NCBI GenBank assembly: GCA_904501625.1 | Contig: CAJGBR010000001.1 | Location: forward strand, 1-64,000 | Length of the DNA: 64,000 nucleotides | Direction: 5' to 3' | From: an uncultured Rikenellaceae bacterium | GTDB lineage: Bacteria > Bacteroidota > Bacteroidia > Bacteroidales > Rikenellaceae | Shown here: one piece after another, positions 16,865-25,294 of the stretch | How positions within the stretch are numbered: position 1 is the stretch's first letter | Layout of the letters: the number at the start of each line of letters is the position of its first letter | Made by a program: the position numbers and the translations under genes | Notes under the pieces: generated by a model | Database searches by the model: none | Seen by the model: the letters and a program-made list of their open reading frames with translations, nothing else | Told to the model about the DNA's origin: nothing

Positions 16865-18412
16865 ATGAAACGAGAATCAAATGGACGTCGCAAAACCTCG
16901 ACTGCCTGGATTGGCAACCTTCCACTCGGTAGCCGTTTCCCAATCCGCGTACAGTCTATGAATAATACAGACACACTTGACAGTGAAGCTTCAGCCCGCC
17001 AGGCTCAACAGATTGCCGAAGCAGGCGGCGAAATTGTACGATTCACAGCCCAGGGCGTAACTCAGGCACAAAATCTGACCAATATTCGCACACTGCTTAA
17101 TCAGGAAGGGTGCCTGATTCCGATGGTTGCAGATATCCATTTCAACCCTGAGGCCGCATTTGAAGCTGCACAACGTGTGGAAAAGGTCAGAATAAATCCT
17201 GGCAATTTTATTGATCCAAGAGCTCATTTCAAAAAAGTTGAATATAGCGACTCCGAGTACGCCGAAGAGTTAAAACGACTCGAAAATCGTTTCATAAAAC
17301 TGCTGGACATTTGTCGTGAACATAACACGGCACTTCGAATCGGCGTAAATCACGGTTCGCTGAGTGACCGAATTATGACCCGCTATGGAGACACCCCGGA
17401 AGGAATGGTCGAATCGGCACTTGAGTTTCTACGTGTGTGCAAGAGACAGAATTTCAATAATGTGGTAGTTTCAATGAAGTCAAGTAACGTAATCGTAATG
17501 GTTACAGCCTACCGATTGCTTGCCGAAGCTATGAGCCAAGAGGATATGTACTATCCGCTACACTTAGGAGTAACCGAAGCTGGCGACGGACGTCAAGGTA
17601 GAGTTAAATCGGCAGTGGGAATCGGGACTCTCCTGGCAGAAGGTTTAGGTGACACAATTCGAGTTTCGTTGACTGAGGCTCCCGAGGCAGAGATTCCCGT
17701 AGGTCGCATTCTAGCTGATTACATCGAGACAAAGGACCGCAAGCCAAGAACTGCTACCATCAAATATAAAAGCACAGCGTGTGGCAATGTCGGCGGAGAT
17801 AATATACCTGTGTTAATGGGAGTCGATCTACAACCTAACGACCTCAGATTGATAAATGGCGAAATTCTTATTTGCGAATCCGACTCACCGAAGACATTTA
17901 TCGAAGAATCAAGAATGAGTGGCGATACTCGCCCTATAATCCTAAAAATCAACTACTACGAAGATTCACTCGATCAATTGCAGATTAAAGCCTCTGTAGA
18001 CTTGGGCAGCATACTGCTTGATGGTTATGCAGACGGCATTTGGATTGAAAATCACGGCAATATTCCACAAGAGGAGATACTGTTGCTTGGATTGGAGATA
18101 CTACAAACCGTTCGACGCAGATTTTCACATATAGAATATATTGCTTGTCCTGGCTGCGGACGAACACTGTTCGATCTGCAACAGACCTTGGCAAAAGTTA
18201 AAGAAGCAACTGCACACTTAAACGGTTTGAAACTCGCAGTTATGGGTTGCATTGTCAATGGTCCCGGAGAGATGGCCGATGCCGATTTCGGATATGTCGG
18301 AGCAGCTCCAGGTAAAATCACACTCTACAAAGGCACTCAAATCATAGAACGCAATATACCTCAAGATGAGGCCGTAGAACGACTGCTCAAACTGATTGCC
18401 GAAAATTCTTAA
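16865..18412 (+). CDS. ispG: 4-hydroxy-3-methylbut-2-enyl diphosphate synthase
   Basis: IspG reduces the cyclic diphosphate MEcPP to HMBPP in the MEP isoprenoid pathway, using a 4Fe-4S cluster. The TIM-barrel half is clear (RFPIRVQSMNNTDT, VADIHFNP, RIGVNHGSL). The iron-sulfur half has ACPGCGRTLFDL near residue 426 and MGCIVNGPGEMADAD near 459, giving the three cluster cysteines. At 515 residues it is longer than the two-domain enterobacterial form (about 370) but shorter than the three-domain Bacteroides/plant form as I recall it (about 600 or more). The central insert therefore looks reduced to roughly residues 300-410. It is divergent from recG. Confidence 0.95.
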   Translation: MKRESNGRRKTSTAWIGNLPLGSRFPIRVQSMNNTDTLDSEASARQAQQIAEAGGEIVRFTAQGVTQAQNLTNIRTLLNQEGCLIPMVADIHFNPEAAFEAAQRVEKVRINPGNFIDPRAHFKKVEYSDSEYAEELKRLENRFIKLLDICREHNTALRIGVNHGSLSDRIMTRYGDTPEGMVESALEFLRVCKRQNFNNVVVSMKSSNVIVMVTAYRLLAEAMSQEDMYYPLHLGVTEAGDGRQGRVKSAVGIGTLLAEGLGDTIRVSLTEAPEAEIPVGRILADYIETKDRKPRTATIKYKSTACGNVGGDNIPVLMGVDLQPNDLRLINGEILICESDSPKTFIEESRMSGDTRPIILKINYYEDSLDQLQIKASVDLGSILLDGYADGIWIENHGNIPQEEILLLGLEILQTVRRRFSHIEYIACPGCGRTLFDLQQTLAKVKEATAHLNGLKLAVMGCIVNGPGEMADADFGYVGAAPGKITLYKGTQIIERNIPQDEAVERLLKLIAENS

Positions 18413-18434
18413 TCTGCCCTCGACATAACAATGG

Positions 18435-18473
18435 AGTGAATTTTGTATAATCTATACAGAATTCACTTTTTTT
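18435..18473 (+). terminator. Terminator of ispG
   Basis: AGTGAATT/AATTCACT stem followed by a run of Ts, 23 bases after the ispG stop and immediately before the kinase-like gene, which must therefore have its own transcription start or depend on read-through. Confidence 0.75.
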
Positions 18474-18488
18474 GTGCAGAGGTATCAG

Positions 18489-20150
18489 ATGAAAACTTAT
18501 GGATTTTATGTATCAATGCTAAAGCTCCGACGAATGTTTGGAGTCATAATCGTACTGATTCGCAACGGTATTATCGAGTTTTTTTCACGCACTGCAATTG
18601 GTCGACAACTATCCAGACGAGCATTAAATCACAAAAAATCACCTCCTGCATACGCCTACAGCACTGCCGAACGCGTAAGAATTATCATCGAAGAACTCGG
18701 ACCAACATACATAAAATTCGGACAAATACTCGCCGAACGTTCCGACATCATCTCCGAAAAATTCCGCTTGCAACTTAGACTGCTTCAATCTCAAGCTCAA
18801 CCATTCAACGACTCTGATGCCCGCAACATTATCTCCGACGAACTACATCTGCCTCTCGACAAAATATTCTCTTCATTGTCAGAGCATTGCGTAGCTGCTG
18901 CCTCATTGGGACAGGTCTATCACGCCGTACTACGAGAAGACAATAGTCAAGTTATTGTCAAAGTCCAGCGACCGAACATCGAACACAAAATCCGAACCGA
19001 CCTGTATATGATGCGACACATTGCCCGCAATCTGACCAATCGTTATCCCGAAATGAGAGCTATAAATCTGCCTGCACTCGTAGAAGAATTTGCAGAAGGT
19101 ATAATGATGGAACTCGATTACCGCAATGAAGCTAGGCATACACAACGCTTCAGAGAGATGTTCAACAAAGATGAAAATGTCTATATCCCCAAGATATACC
19201 ACTCATATACGACACGAAGACTTTTGATTTACGAACGCATCACAGGCATTACGCCCAATTGTGCCAAATCGTTAACAGATGCCTCTCTCGACCCCAAAAT
19301 TGTTGCTACAAATGGTGCCAAGGCTATGATTAAAATGATGTTCGAACACGGATTCTTCCACGCAGACCCCCACCCTGGAAACCTGTTTGTACTGGAAAAC
19401 AACGTAGTGGCATTCGTTGATTTCGGAATGGTCGGAACTCTCAGACCTCAAGACATTGAATTTCTGGCTACATTCTCACTCGGATATGCGACAAAAGACA
19501 GCCGAATGTTGGCCAATTCACTGATGAAATTATGCGGAATAAAATACTTTGACCGAATGGACGAACTCGAATTCGACCTGAACCAACTGATGCTGAATAC
19601 AGGCGATATGACTATTGCCCAGATGGATATTGCCAAAAACATTCAAACCGCCATCAATACAATGGTTAAATATAACTTTCATATTCCCAAAGGAATATTT
19701 ATGCTGATTAAATCACTGACCACCATTCAGAAAGTTGGCGAACAACTTGACCCCGATATGTCGATTGCTCCATTGATTATCCCCCACGCCAAGCAGATTC
19801 TAAACCGAAAATTCTCATTCAAAAAGATTTCATCACTAATCTACGACACGGCAATCGATTACGCGAAGGTAATCCGCGAACTACCCCAAGACATCAGCGA
19901 GATAATGTACAAACTAAAAGAGGGAAAAATTCGCCACGAGATATACCTTGACGATCAAACAACCCTATTCAGAACTCTCCGTCAGATTAGTTTAAGAATT
20001 GCCTATGTACTATTGTTAATCGGGTTATTCATCGGTTCGGCATTGCTTATTTCTGACACCGACGAAAAATCGTTTGGGAAATTCATTCTATACTTCAGTT
20101 CTGCACTTATGGTTACACTGCTGATAAAATGGATTTTTAAACATCGATAA
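18489..20150 (+). CDS. ABC1/UbiB-family atypical kinase-like membrane protein
   Basis: A member of the ABC1/AarF/UbiB family of protein-kinase-like ATPases. Family marks are KFGQ near residue 77, the alanine-rich loop AAASLGQVYHAV near 137, VKVQRP, HADPHPGNLFV near 290 and the metal-binding VDFGMVG near 310. Two hydrophobic segments at the C-terminus (about 499-520 and 529-548) anchor it in the membrane. UbiB supports ubiquinone synthesis in proteobacteria, but Bacteroidales make menaquinone, so the role here is open. The ATG at 18489 was preferred over the GTG at 18474, which overlaps the terminator tail. Confidence 0.88.
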   Translation: MKTYGFYVSMLKLRRMFGVIIVLIRNGIIEFFSRTAIGRQLSRRALNHKKSPPAYAYSTAERVRIIIEELGPTYIKFGQILAERSDIISEKFRLQLRLLQSQAQPFNDSDARNIISDELHLPLDKIFSSLSEHCVAAASLGQVYHAVLREDNSQVIVKVQRPNIEHKIRTDLYMMRHIARNLTNRYPEMRAINLPALVEEFAEGIMMELDYRNEARHTQRFREMFNKDENVYIPKIYHSYTTRRLLIYERITGITPNCAKSLTDASLDPKIVATNGAKAMIKMMFEHGFFHADPHPGNLFVLENNVVAFVDFGMVGTLRPQDIEFLATFSLGYATKDSRMLANSLMKLCGIKYFDRMDELEFDLNQLMLNTGDMTIAQMDIAKNIQTAINTMVKYNFHIPKGIFMLIKSLTTIQKVGEQLDPDMSIAPLIIPHAKQILNRKFSFKKISSLIYDTAIDYAKVIRELPQDISEIMYKLKEGKIRHEIYLDDQTTLFRTLRQISLRIAYVLLLIGLFIGSALLISDTDEKSFGKFILYFSSALMVTLLIKWIFKHR

Positions 20151-20174
20151 CTTATCTGGACATATATTTAGAGA

Positions 20175-20792
20175 CTAAACAGTGTTAATTGTTCTCTGAA
20201 GCAGTTCAAGAAATCGAGCTGCGTGTCCGCCATCCATCTGAACGTGATGAAATTGGAATGAAATCGGCAAAGTAATTTTCAGCCATCTCTTTCTATATTT
20301 TCCCCACAGTAGCATTGGATTGGAGAATAAATTTGTGTATTGGTTTACGATACAATCAAGTTCTGTTGCCACAACTGACGATGTACCTACAATCATATGA
20401 TTCTCATTGAATATGCTTTCACAAGAGACCTTCACCGATTGTGTCATACTGAGATAATCGGCATTAAACCGTCCTAAATTATCCACAAATGGTATATCAC
20501 AGGAACTTATACCACCTTTATTGTTATTTACTATTACATTGACCGCAATGCTGTCATACCTATACAACTTGCCATTTTCCGGAATCGTATAAAATTCTTT
20601 CACCTGACTTGCAGCTTTGCCGATGCACCAACAGAGAAGCATATTTAATTTCAATCCTCTCTTTTTCCCGACACGATATATATGCGTGACATCAAAGGTC
20701 TTGGTAAGTGTTACCATTGGCATTGGTGAAGTCATCCATAAATTAAATGCCGTTTCTCGACCACTATCTATTGGATTGATTTCCTGTTTCAT
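20175..20792 (-). CDS. Chloramphenicol O-acetyltransferase-like protein
   Basis: A 205-residue protein of the CAT (type A, CatA-like) acyltransferase family, which acetylates chloramphenicol with acetyl-CoA as a trimer. The catalytic motif FHHVQMDGGHAARF near residue 181 matches the CAT active site HHxxxDGxH. The N-terminal W-T-S-P-M and FDVT regions and the FSNPMLLWGKY segment also fit. It is slightly shorter than classical CAT (about 213-219). It lies directly downstream of the tRNA-His 3' end, alone, with no recognised mobility gene, so it may be a chromosomal xenobiotic acetyltransferase or a past acquisition. Resistance cannot be inferred from sequence alone. Confidence 0.82.
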   Translation of the reverse strand: MKQEINPIDSGRETAFNLWMTSPMPMVTLTKTFDVTHIYRVGKKRGLKLNMLLCWCIGKAASQVKEFYTIPENGKLYRYDSIAVNVIVNNNKGGISSCDIPFVDNLGRFNADYLSMTQSVKVSCESIFNENHMIVGTSSVVATELDCIVNQYTNLFSNPMLLWGKYRKRWLKITLPISFQFHHVQMDGGHAARFLELLQRTINTV

Positions 20793-20926
20793 ACATCAAT
20801 TGTTCAAATTTTGTCTGGGATTATTTTTCTAAGTTAAGCCAACCTGCTATGCTCGTGCATATTCATCTGTCACTTCAATGCCCCACCACTTGCTATGACC
20901 GTCCCCCCGTCCCCCCCTTCAAAGAC

Positions 20927-20962
20927 AAAAAAAGCGATTGTGTTTGTTACAATCGCTTTTTC
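20927..20962 (-). terminator. Terminator of tRNA-His
   Basis: A perfect stem (AAGCGATTGT/ACAATCGCTT, seven-base loop) with A/T runs on both sides lies just after the tRNA-His 3' end on the minus strand. Confidence 0.85.
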
Positions 20963-20966
20963 CTTC

Positions 20967-21044
20967 TGGGGTGGGAGGTCGGGGTCGAACCGACTACCTT
21001 CTGAACCACAATCAGACGCTCTAACCAGATGAGCTACGCCCACC
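20967..21044 (-). tRNA. tRNA-His (anticodon GTG)
   Basis: A complete cloverleaf: anticodon loop TTGTGGT gives GTG, T-stem GTCGG/CCGAC, D-arm GCTC. The extra 5' G (position -1, base 21044) faces discriminator C73, the histidine identity pair, and the CCA end is encoded (20967..20969). One acceptor pair is a C6-U67 mismatch. The promoter is at 21061..21090. Confidence 0.95.
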
Positions 21045-21060
21045 ATTTTTTTTGACGTTG

Positions 21061-21090
21061 CAAAGATATATCATTTTTTTTATTCTACAA
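21061..21090 (-). promoter_or_regulatory. Promoter of tRNA-His
   Basis: Minus-strand TTG (21088..21090), a 19-base spacer and TATCTTTG (21061..21068) lie about 17 bases before the mature 5' end. Confidence 0.85.
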
Positions 21091-21269
21091 AAAAAAACGC
21101 ATTTTTTTTAATTTTTATTTTGGAATGGATTTCACTAACTTGAAAAAACAACCCAAAAATTAGAATTGTTGCAAAAAAATTATTATCTTCGCGGTTGCGA
21201 TTTTGTGTGACATTAAATTATCTTATTGTCAGACAATAGTTTTAACATTTTTTTCAATAGTTAACAATT

Positions 21270-22535
21270 ATGAAACTTGACGTAGTTTTGGGCCTCCAAT
21301 GGGGAGACGAAGGTAAAGGTAAGGTTGTAGATGTTCTAACGCCGAACTACCGAGTAATCAGTCGATTCCAGGGTGGTCCGAATGCTGGTCACTCGTTGAA
21401 ATTCAACAATCTCAGCTACGTACTCCACACCGTTCCGTCGGGAATCTTCCGCGACGAATCAATCAACATTATTGGTAACGGAGTCGTTATTGACCCTGTA
21501 ATATTAGCTGAAGAAATCGAATCTATCGAAAAAGAGAACATCGACGTCAAAAAGAAACTTTTGATTTCGAAAAAAGCACACCTCATTATCCCGACTCACC
21601 GCATAATCGATGCCGCATCTGAAGCCTCTAAAGGCAAAACCAAAATCGGCTCGACTCTGAAAGGCATCGGTCCCACCTATACTGACAAAATCGGTAGAAT
21701 TGGACTGAGAGTCGGCGACCTGCTCGATATTGATTTCAAAGAAAAATACAACAATCTCAAGAAACATCATCAGCGACTGCTCAAACAGTATGACTTCGAG
21801 TATGACATTACCGAGTATGAACGTCGTTGGTTTGAAGCAATCGAAAAACTCAGAGAGTTTCAGTTTATCGAAAGCGAACACCTTATTAATAAATACCTCA
21901 ACGAAGATGTAGCCGTATTGGCAGAGGGTGCTCAAGGGTCGATGCTGGATATCGATTTCGGGACATACCCCTACGTTACATCATCTAATACGGTGTGTGC
22001 CGGAGCCTGCACAGGACTGGGAGTTGCTCCAGGTCGCATAGGCGAAGTTTTCGGAATCTTTAAAGCGTATTGTACACGTGTAGGTAGCGGTCCGTTCCCG
22101 ACCGAATTGCACGACGAGACAGGCGAACTTCTCGCAGAAATCGGACGTGAATTCGGTTCAACAACAGGTCGCAAACGCCGTTGTGGCTGGCTCGACTTGG
22201 TAGCCCTGAAATATGCCGTAATGATTAATGGTGTAACTAAACTCATTATGATGAAGACCGACGTGCTGAACACGATGGAAACCATCAAGGCTGCAATTGC
22301 ATATAAAATAAAGGGTGTAGAGACCACAGAATTCCCATACGAACACGAAGCTGAAATCGAACCTGTATACAAAGAATTCAAAGGTTGGAATTGCGACATA
22401 TGCAACATTCAAAATTACGATGATTTCCCTGCAGAACTTAAGGAGTATATTGAATTCATCGAGAAAGAGACAGGTATTCCGATTTGGATTGTTTCGGTAG
22501 GAGCAGATCGTAAAGCAACCATATTCAGACAATAA
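21270..22535 (+). CDS. purA: Adenylosuccinate synthetase
   Basis: PurA uses GTP to join aspartate to IMP, the first committed step to AMP. The 421-residue protein has the phosphate loop LGLQWGDEGKGKVVD near residue 6 and QGGPNAGHS near 34. GIGPTYTDK, the IMP-site stretch AEGAQGSMLDIDFGTYPYVTSS near 218, and TTGRKRRCGW near 295 follow. Length is normal. The gene is monocistronic as far as can be seen, with an AT-rich leader of about 70 bases and a weak -7-like TATCTTCG at 21184..21191. Confidence 0.98.
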   Translation: MKLDVVLGLQWGDEGKGKVVDVLTPNYRVISRFQGGPNAGHSLKFNNLSYVLHTVPSGIFRDESINIIGNGVVIDPVILAEEIESIEKENIDVKKKLLISKKAHLIIPTHRIIDAASEASKGKTKIGSTLKGIGPTYTDKIGRIGLRVGDLLDIDFKEKYNNLKKHHQRLLKQYDFEYDITEYERRWFEAIEKLREFQFIESEHLINKYLNEDVAVLAEGAQGSMLDIDFGTYPYVTSSNTVCAGACTGLGVAPGRIGEVFGIFKAYCTRVGSGPFPTELHDETGELLAEIGREFGSTTGRKRRCGWLDLVALKYAVMINGVTKLIMMKTDVLNTMETIKAAIAYKIKGVETTEFPYEHEAEIEPVYKEFKGWNCDICNIQNYDDFPAELKEYIEFIEKETGIPIWIVSVGADRKATIFRQ

Positions 22536-22632
22536 TTTTAGCAGTTCATCAATTTTTGCATTGCGACTATCGTAAAATTTTTTAATTTGCACAAATTGAT
22601 GACCCAAACAGATAACTTTAAACGACAGTATT

Positions 22633-23325
22633 ATGAAAAAGAATGTACGTATCTTCGGAGTAATTTTAATGGCAGCCGCAACGTTGACTAGCTGCTCAAA
22701 TATGAACAACACCGGTAAAGGTGCCCTCATCGGAACAGGTGGTGGTGCGTTGCTGGGAACAATCATCGGAGCAATCGCAGATGGCAATAAAGGTGCAGCA
22801 ATCGGTGCAGCAATCGGTGCAGGCGTTGGTGCAGGAACAGGTGCTATCATCGGTAAAAAAATGGATAAACAACAAGCAGAACTCGCCAAAATCGAAGGTG
22901 CTCAAGTTGAATCTATTACTGACAAAAACGATCTTCAGGCAATCAAGGTTACCTTCTCTGACGGCATCTTGTTCAATACAGGCAAAAGCACACTGAGCAC
23001 AGCATCTCGCAACGCTCTGAACGAATTTGCTGCATCATTGAAAGCAAACCCAGGAACTGATGTTACAATTTACGGACATACCGACAACACAGGTTCACGC
23101 CAAATCAACGAAAAATTGTCACTCGAACGTGCAAATGCAGTTGTTAATTTCCTCGTTGGTAACGGTATCGAGCGTGGCCGTTTTACAGCAGAAGGTCTTG
23201 CTTATGACCAACCTGTAGCCGACAACTCAACAGCAGAAGGTCGTGCCCAAAACCGCCGCGTGGAAATCTACATTACTGCAAGTGCCGCAATGATCGAACA
23301 AGCTAACAAAGAAGTTAACAAATAA
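22633..23325 (+). CDS. OmpA-family lipoprotein with glycine-zipper domain
   Basis: A 230-residue protein with a lipoprotein signal (LTSCSN, cysteine at residue 21). A glycine-rich zipper follows (about 29-75, repeating GAAIGAxIGxG), which can pack as transmembrane helices. A C-terminal OmpA-like peptidoglycan-binding domain (about 110-220) carries TDVTIYGHTDNTGS and NRRVEIYI. The arrangement resembles the YiaD/Pal class of envelope-stabilising proteins. Part of the zipper is encoded by tandem copies of a 12-base repeat (22793..22830). It stands alone between purA and the etf operon. Confidence 0.92.
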   Translation: MKKNVRIFGVILMAAATLTSCSNMNNTGKGALIGTGGGALLGTIIGAIADGNKGAAIGAAIGAGVGAGTGAIIGKKMDKQQAELAKIEGAQVESITDKNDLQAIKVTFSDGILFNTGKSTLSTASRNALNEFAASLKANPGTDVTIYGHTDNTGSRQINEKLSLERANAVVNFLVGNGIERGRFTAEGLAYDQPVADNSTAEGRAQNRRVEIYITASAAMIEQANKEVNK

Positions 23326-23388
23326 TAATCAGTCCTCAAACTGAAAAAACGAAATAAAAAGAATTTTTATAATCTAATTCACATATCT

Positions 23389-24267
23389 ATGAATAAACCG
23401 TTAAAAATCTTGGTCCTGGCAAAACAGGTGCCCGATACCCGTAACGTCGGAAAAGACGCTATGAAAGAAGACGGTACTATCAATCGTGCAGCTCTTCCGG
23501 CAATCTTCAATCCAGAAGACTTAAATGCTTTGGAACAAGCCTTGAGACTTAAAGACTCAATCCCCGGATCAACTGTAGAAATTTTGACTATGGGTCCAAC
23601 TCGTGCAGCAGAAATCGTTCGTGAAGGATTATTCCGCGGCACCGATGGCGGATACGTATTAAGCGACAGAAAATTCGCAGGTTCAGATACATTGGCAACA
23701 TCTTATGCGTTGTCTTGTGCCGTCAAAACAATTAATCCGGATGTAATCATCGCAGGTCGTCAAGCTATCGACGGAGATACTGCTCAAGTAGGACCTCAGG
23801 TTGCAGAAAAGATGAATTGGCCACAGGTAACCTATGCTGAAGAGATCGTCTCTTGCGAAGATAATGTACTTACCATCGTGCGTCGTTTGGAGCACGGTAT
23901 AGAAACAGTTACTTGCCCGATGCCTGCAGTAGTAACAGTGAACGGTTCGGCTGCAGAATGCCGTCCTCGTCACGCAAAACTGCTTATGAAGTACAAACAC
24001 GCAATGTCTAAAACCGAAGTTGCAGAACTCGAAAATGACACCTACAAAGAGTTGCGTGAACAACGTCCGTATCTCGTAATCAACGAACTGACTGCAGCAG
24101 ATGTTCCGGCTGACGAAAACGAACTCGGTTTGTTGGGTTCACCAACCAAAGTTAAGAAGATTGATAATGTAGTGTTCCAAGCAAAAGAGGCTAAACGCCT
24201 TAGCTCAAGCCTCGAAGATATCGACTCTTTGATGCAGGAACTTATTTCTAACCACACACTCGGATAG
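23389..24267 (+). CDS. etfB: Electron transfer flavoprotein beta subunit
   Basis: EtfB (FixA family) is the smaller subunit of the electron transfer flavoprotein that takes electrons from acyl-CoA dehydrogenases. The 292-residue protein starts KILVLAKQVPDTRNV and has the nucleotide-binding loop region IAGRQAIDGDTAQVGPQVAE near residue 122 and PMPAVVTVNG near 182. The next gene, etfA, starts four bases later and the dehydrogenase follows, forming a three-gene operon. Whether the complex is a simple carrier or an electron-bifurcating type cannot be decided from these motifs alone. Confidence 0.95.
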   Translation: MNKPLKILVLAKQVPDTRNVGKDAMKEDGTINRAALPAIFNPEDLNALEQALRLKDSIPGSTVEILTMGPTRAAEIVREGLFRGTDGGYVLSDRKFAGSDTLATSYALSCAVKTINPDVIIAGRQAIDGDTAQVGPQVAEKMNWPQVTYAEEIVSCEDNVLTIVRRLEHGIETVTCPMPAVVTVNGSAAECRPRHAKLLMKYKHAMSKTEVAELENDTYKELREQRPYLVINELTAADVPADENELGLLGSPTKVKKIDNVVFQAKEAKRLSSSLEDIDSLMQELISNHTLG

Positions 24268-24271
24268 ACCT

Positions 24272-25291
24272 ATGAACAACATATTTGTATATTGCGAAAA
24301 TGAAAATGGTCGCATCGCAGACGTAAGCCTTGAATTGTTGACCAAAGCAAGAGAACTCGCCAATACTCTTGGTTGTAAAGTCGAAGCCCTCGTGCTCGGA
24401 ACAAACCTCGGTGGAGTAGAAAAAGAACTCGCATCTTATGGTGCAGATATCGTTTGGATTGGCGAACATAAGGAGATGGCTCCGTATCGCACGCTTCCCC
24501 ACGCCGCAGTAGTATGTGGACTCTTCCGCCAAGAAGAACCCCAAATCGCCCTGTTCGGTGCAACTACCGTGGGTCGTGACCTTTGTCCTCGTATCTCATC
24601 GGCACTGCACAGCGGTCTAACAGCAGATTGTACATCTCTCGAAATCGGAGAACACAGCGATGCAAAAACAGGTAAGAATTACACTAACTTACTCTATCAA
24701 ATTCGTCCGGCATTCGGCGGTAATATCATCGCAACTATCATCAACCCTGACCACCGTCCTCAAATGGCAACAGTGCGTGAAGGTGTGATGAAAAAAGTCC
24801 AACTCGAAAATCCGGTTCCAGCAGAGGTTAAAACCGTAGATGTTGAAAAATATTTGCAACCTTCAGACCTCGTTGTCAAGATTATTGATCGCCAAATAGA
24901 AGAGAGAAAACTCAATATCAAGGGTGCACCTGTAATCGTAGCTGGAGGTTATGGTATGGGATCAAAAGAAAACTTTGCAATTCTTCACGAATTGGCAAAT
25001 CTGTTGGGCGGTGAAGTCGGTGCTTCACGTGCAGCAGTAGACGCAGGTTTCACTGAACACGCACGCCAAATCGGACAAACAGGTACGACAGTACGTCCGA
25101 AACTTTATATCGCTTGCGGCATCTCAGGTCAAATCCAACATACTGCCGGTATGAGTGAATCATCAATGATTATCTCAATCAACTCGGACCCAGATGCACC
25201 GATTAACAAAATCGCAGATTTCGCAATCTGTGGCGACGTAATGGACGTTATCCCAAAACTGATTAAGTCTTATAAACAAAACTCGAAATAA
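24272..25291 (+). CDS. etfA: Electron transfer flavoprotein alpha subunit
   Basis: EtfA (FixB family) binds the FAD that shuttles electrons. The 339-residue protein has a variable N-terminal domain and the diagnostic C-terminal FAD domain: VAGGYGMGSKENF near residue 226, GASRAAVDAGF near 249, and KLYIACGISGQIQHTAGM near 275. It sits four bases after etfB and three bases before the acyl-CoA dehydrogenase gene, consistent with one transcript. Confidence 0.96.
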   Translation: MNNIFVYCENENGRIADVSLELLTKARELANTLGCKVEALVLGTNLGGVEKELASYGADIVWIGEHKEMAPYRTLPHAAVVCGLFRQEEPQIALFGATTVGRDLCPRISSALHSGLTADCTSLEIGEHSDAKTGKNYTNLLYQIRPAFGGNIIATIINPDHRPQMATVREGVMKKVQLENPVPAEVKTVDVEKYLQPSDLVVKIIDRQIEERKLNIKGAPVIVAGGYGMGSKENFAILHELANLLGGEVGASRAAVDAGFTEHARQIGQTGTTVRPKLYIACGISGQIQHTAGMSESSMIISINSDPDAPINKIADFAICGDVMDVIPKLIKSYKQNSK

Positions 25292-25294
25292 ACT

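Noticed and set aside
20793..21060. Integrated mobile element at tRNA-His
   Set aside because: No integrase, transposase or duplicate of the tRNA 3' end was found; only the neighbouring CAT-like gene hints at transfer.
22793..22840. Tandem 12-base repeats as a variable-number or CRISPR-like repeat
   Set aside because: They encode the glycine-zipper repeats of the OmpA-like lipoprotein and keep the frame.
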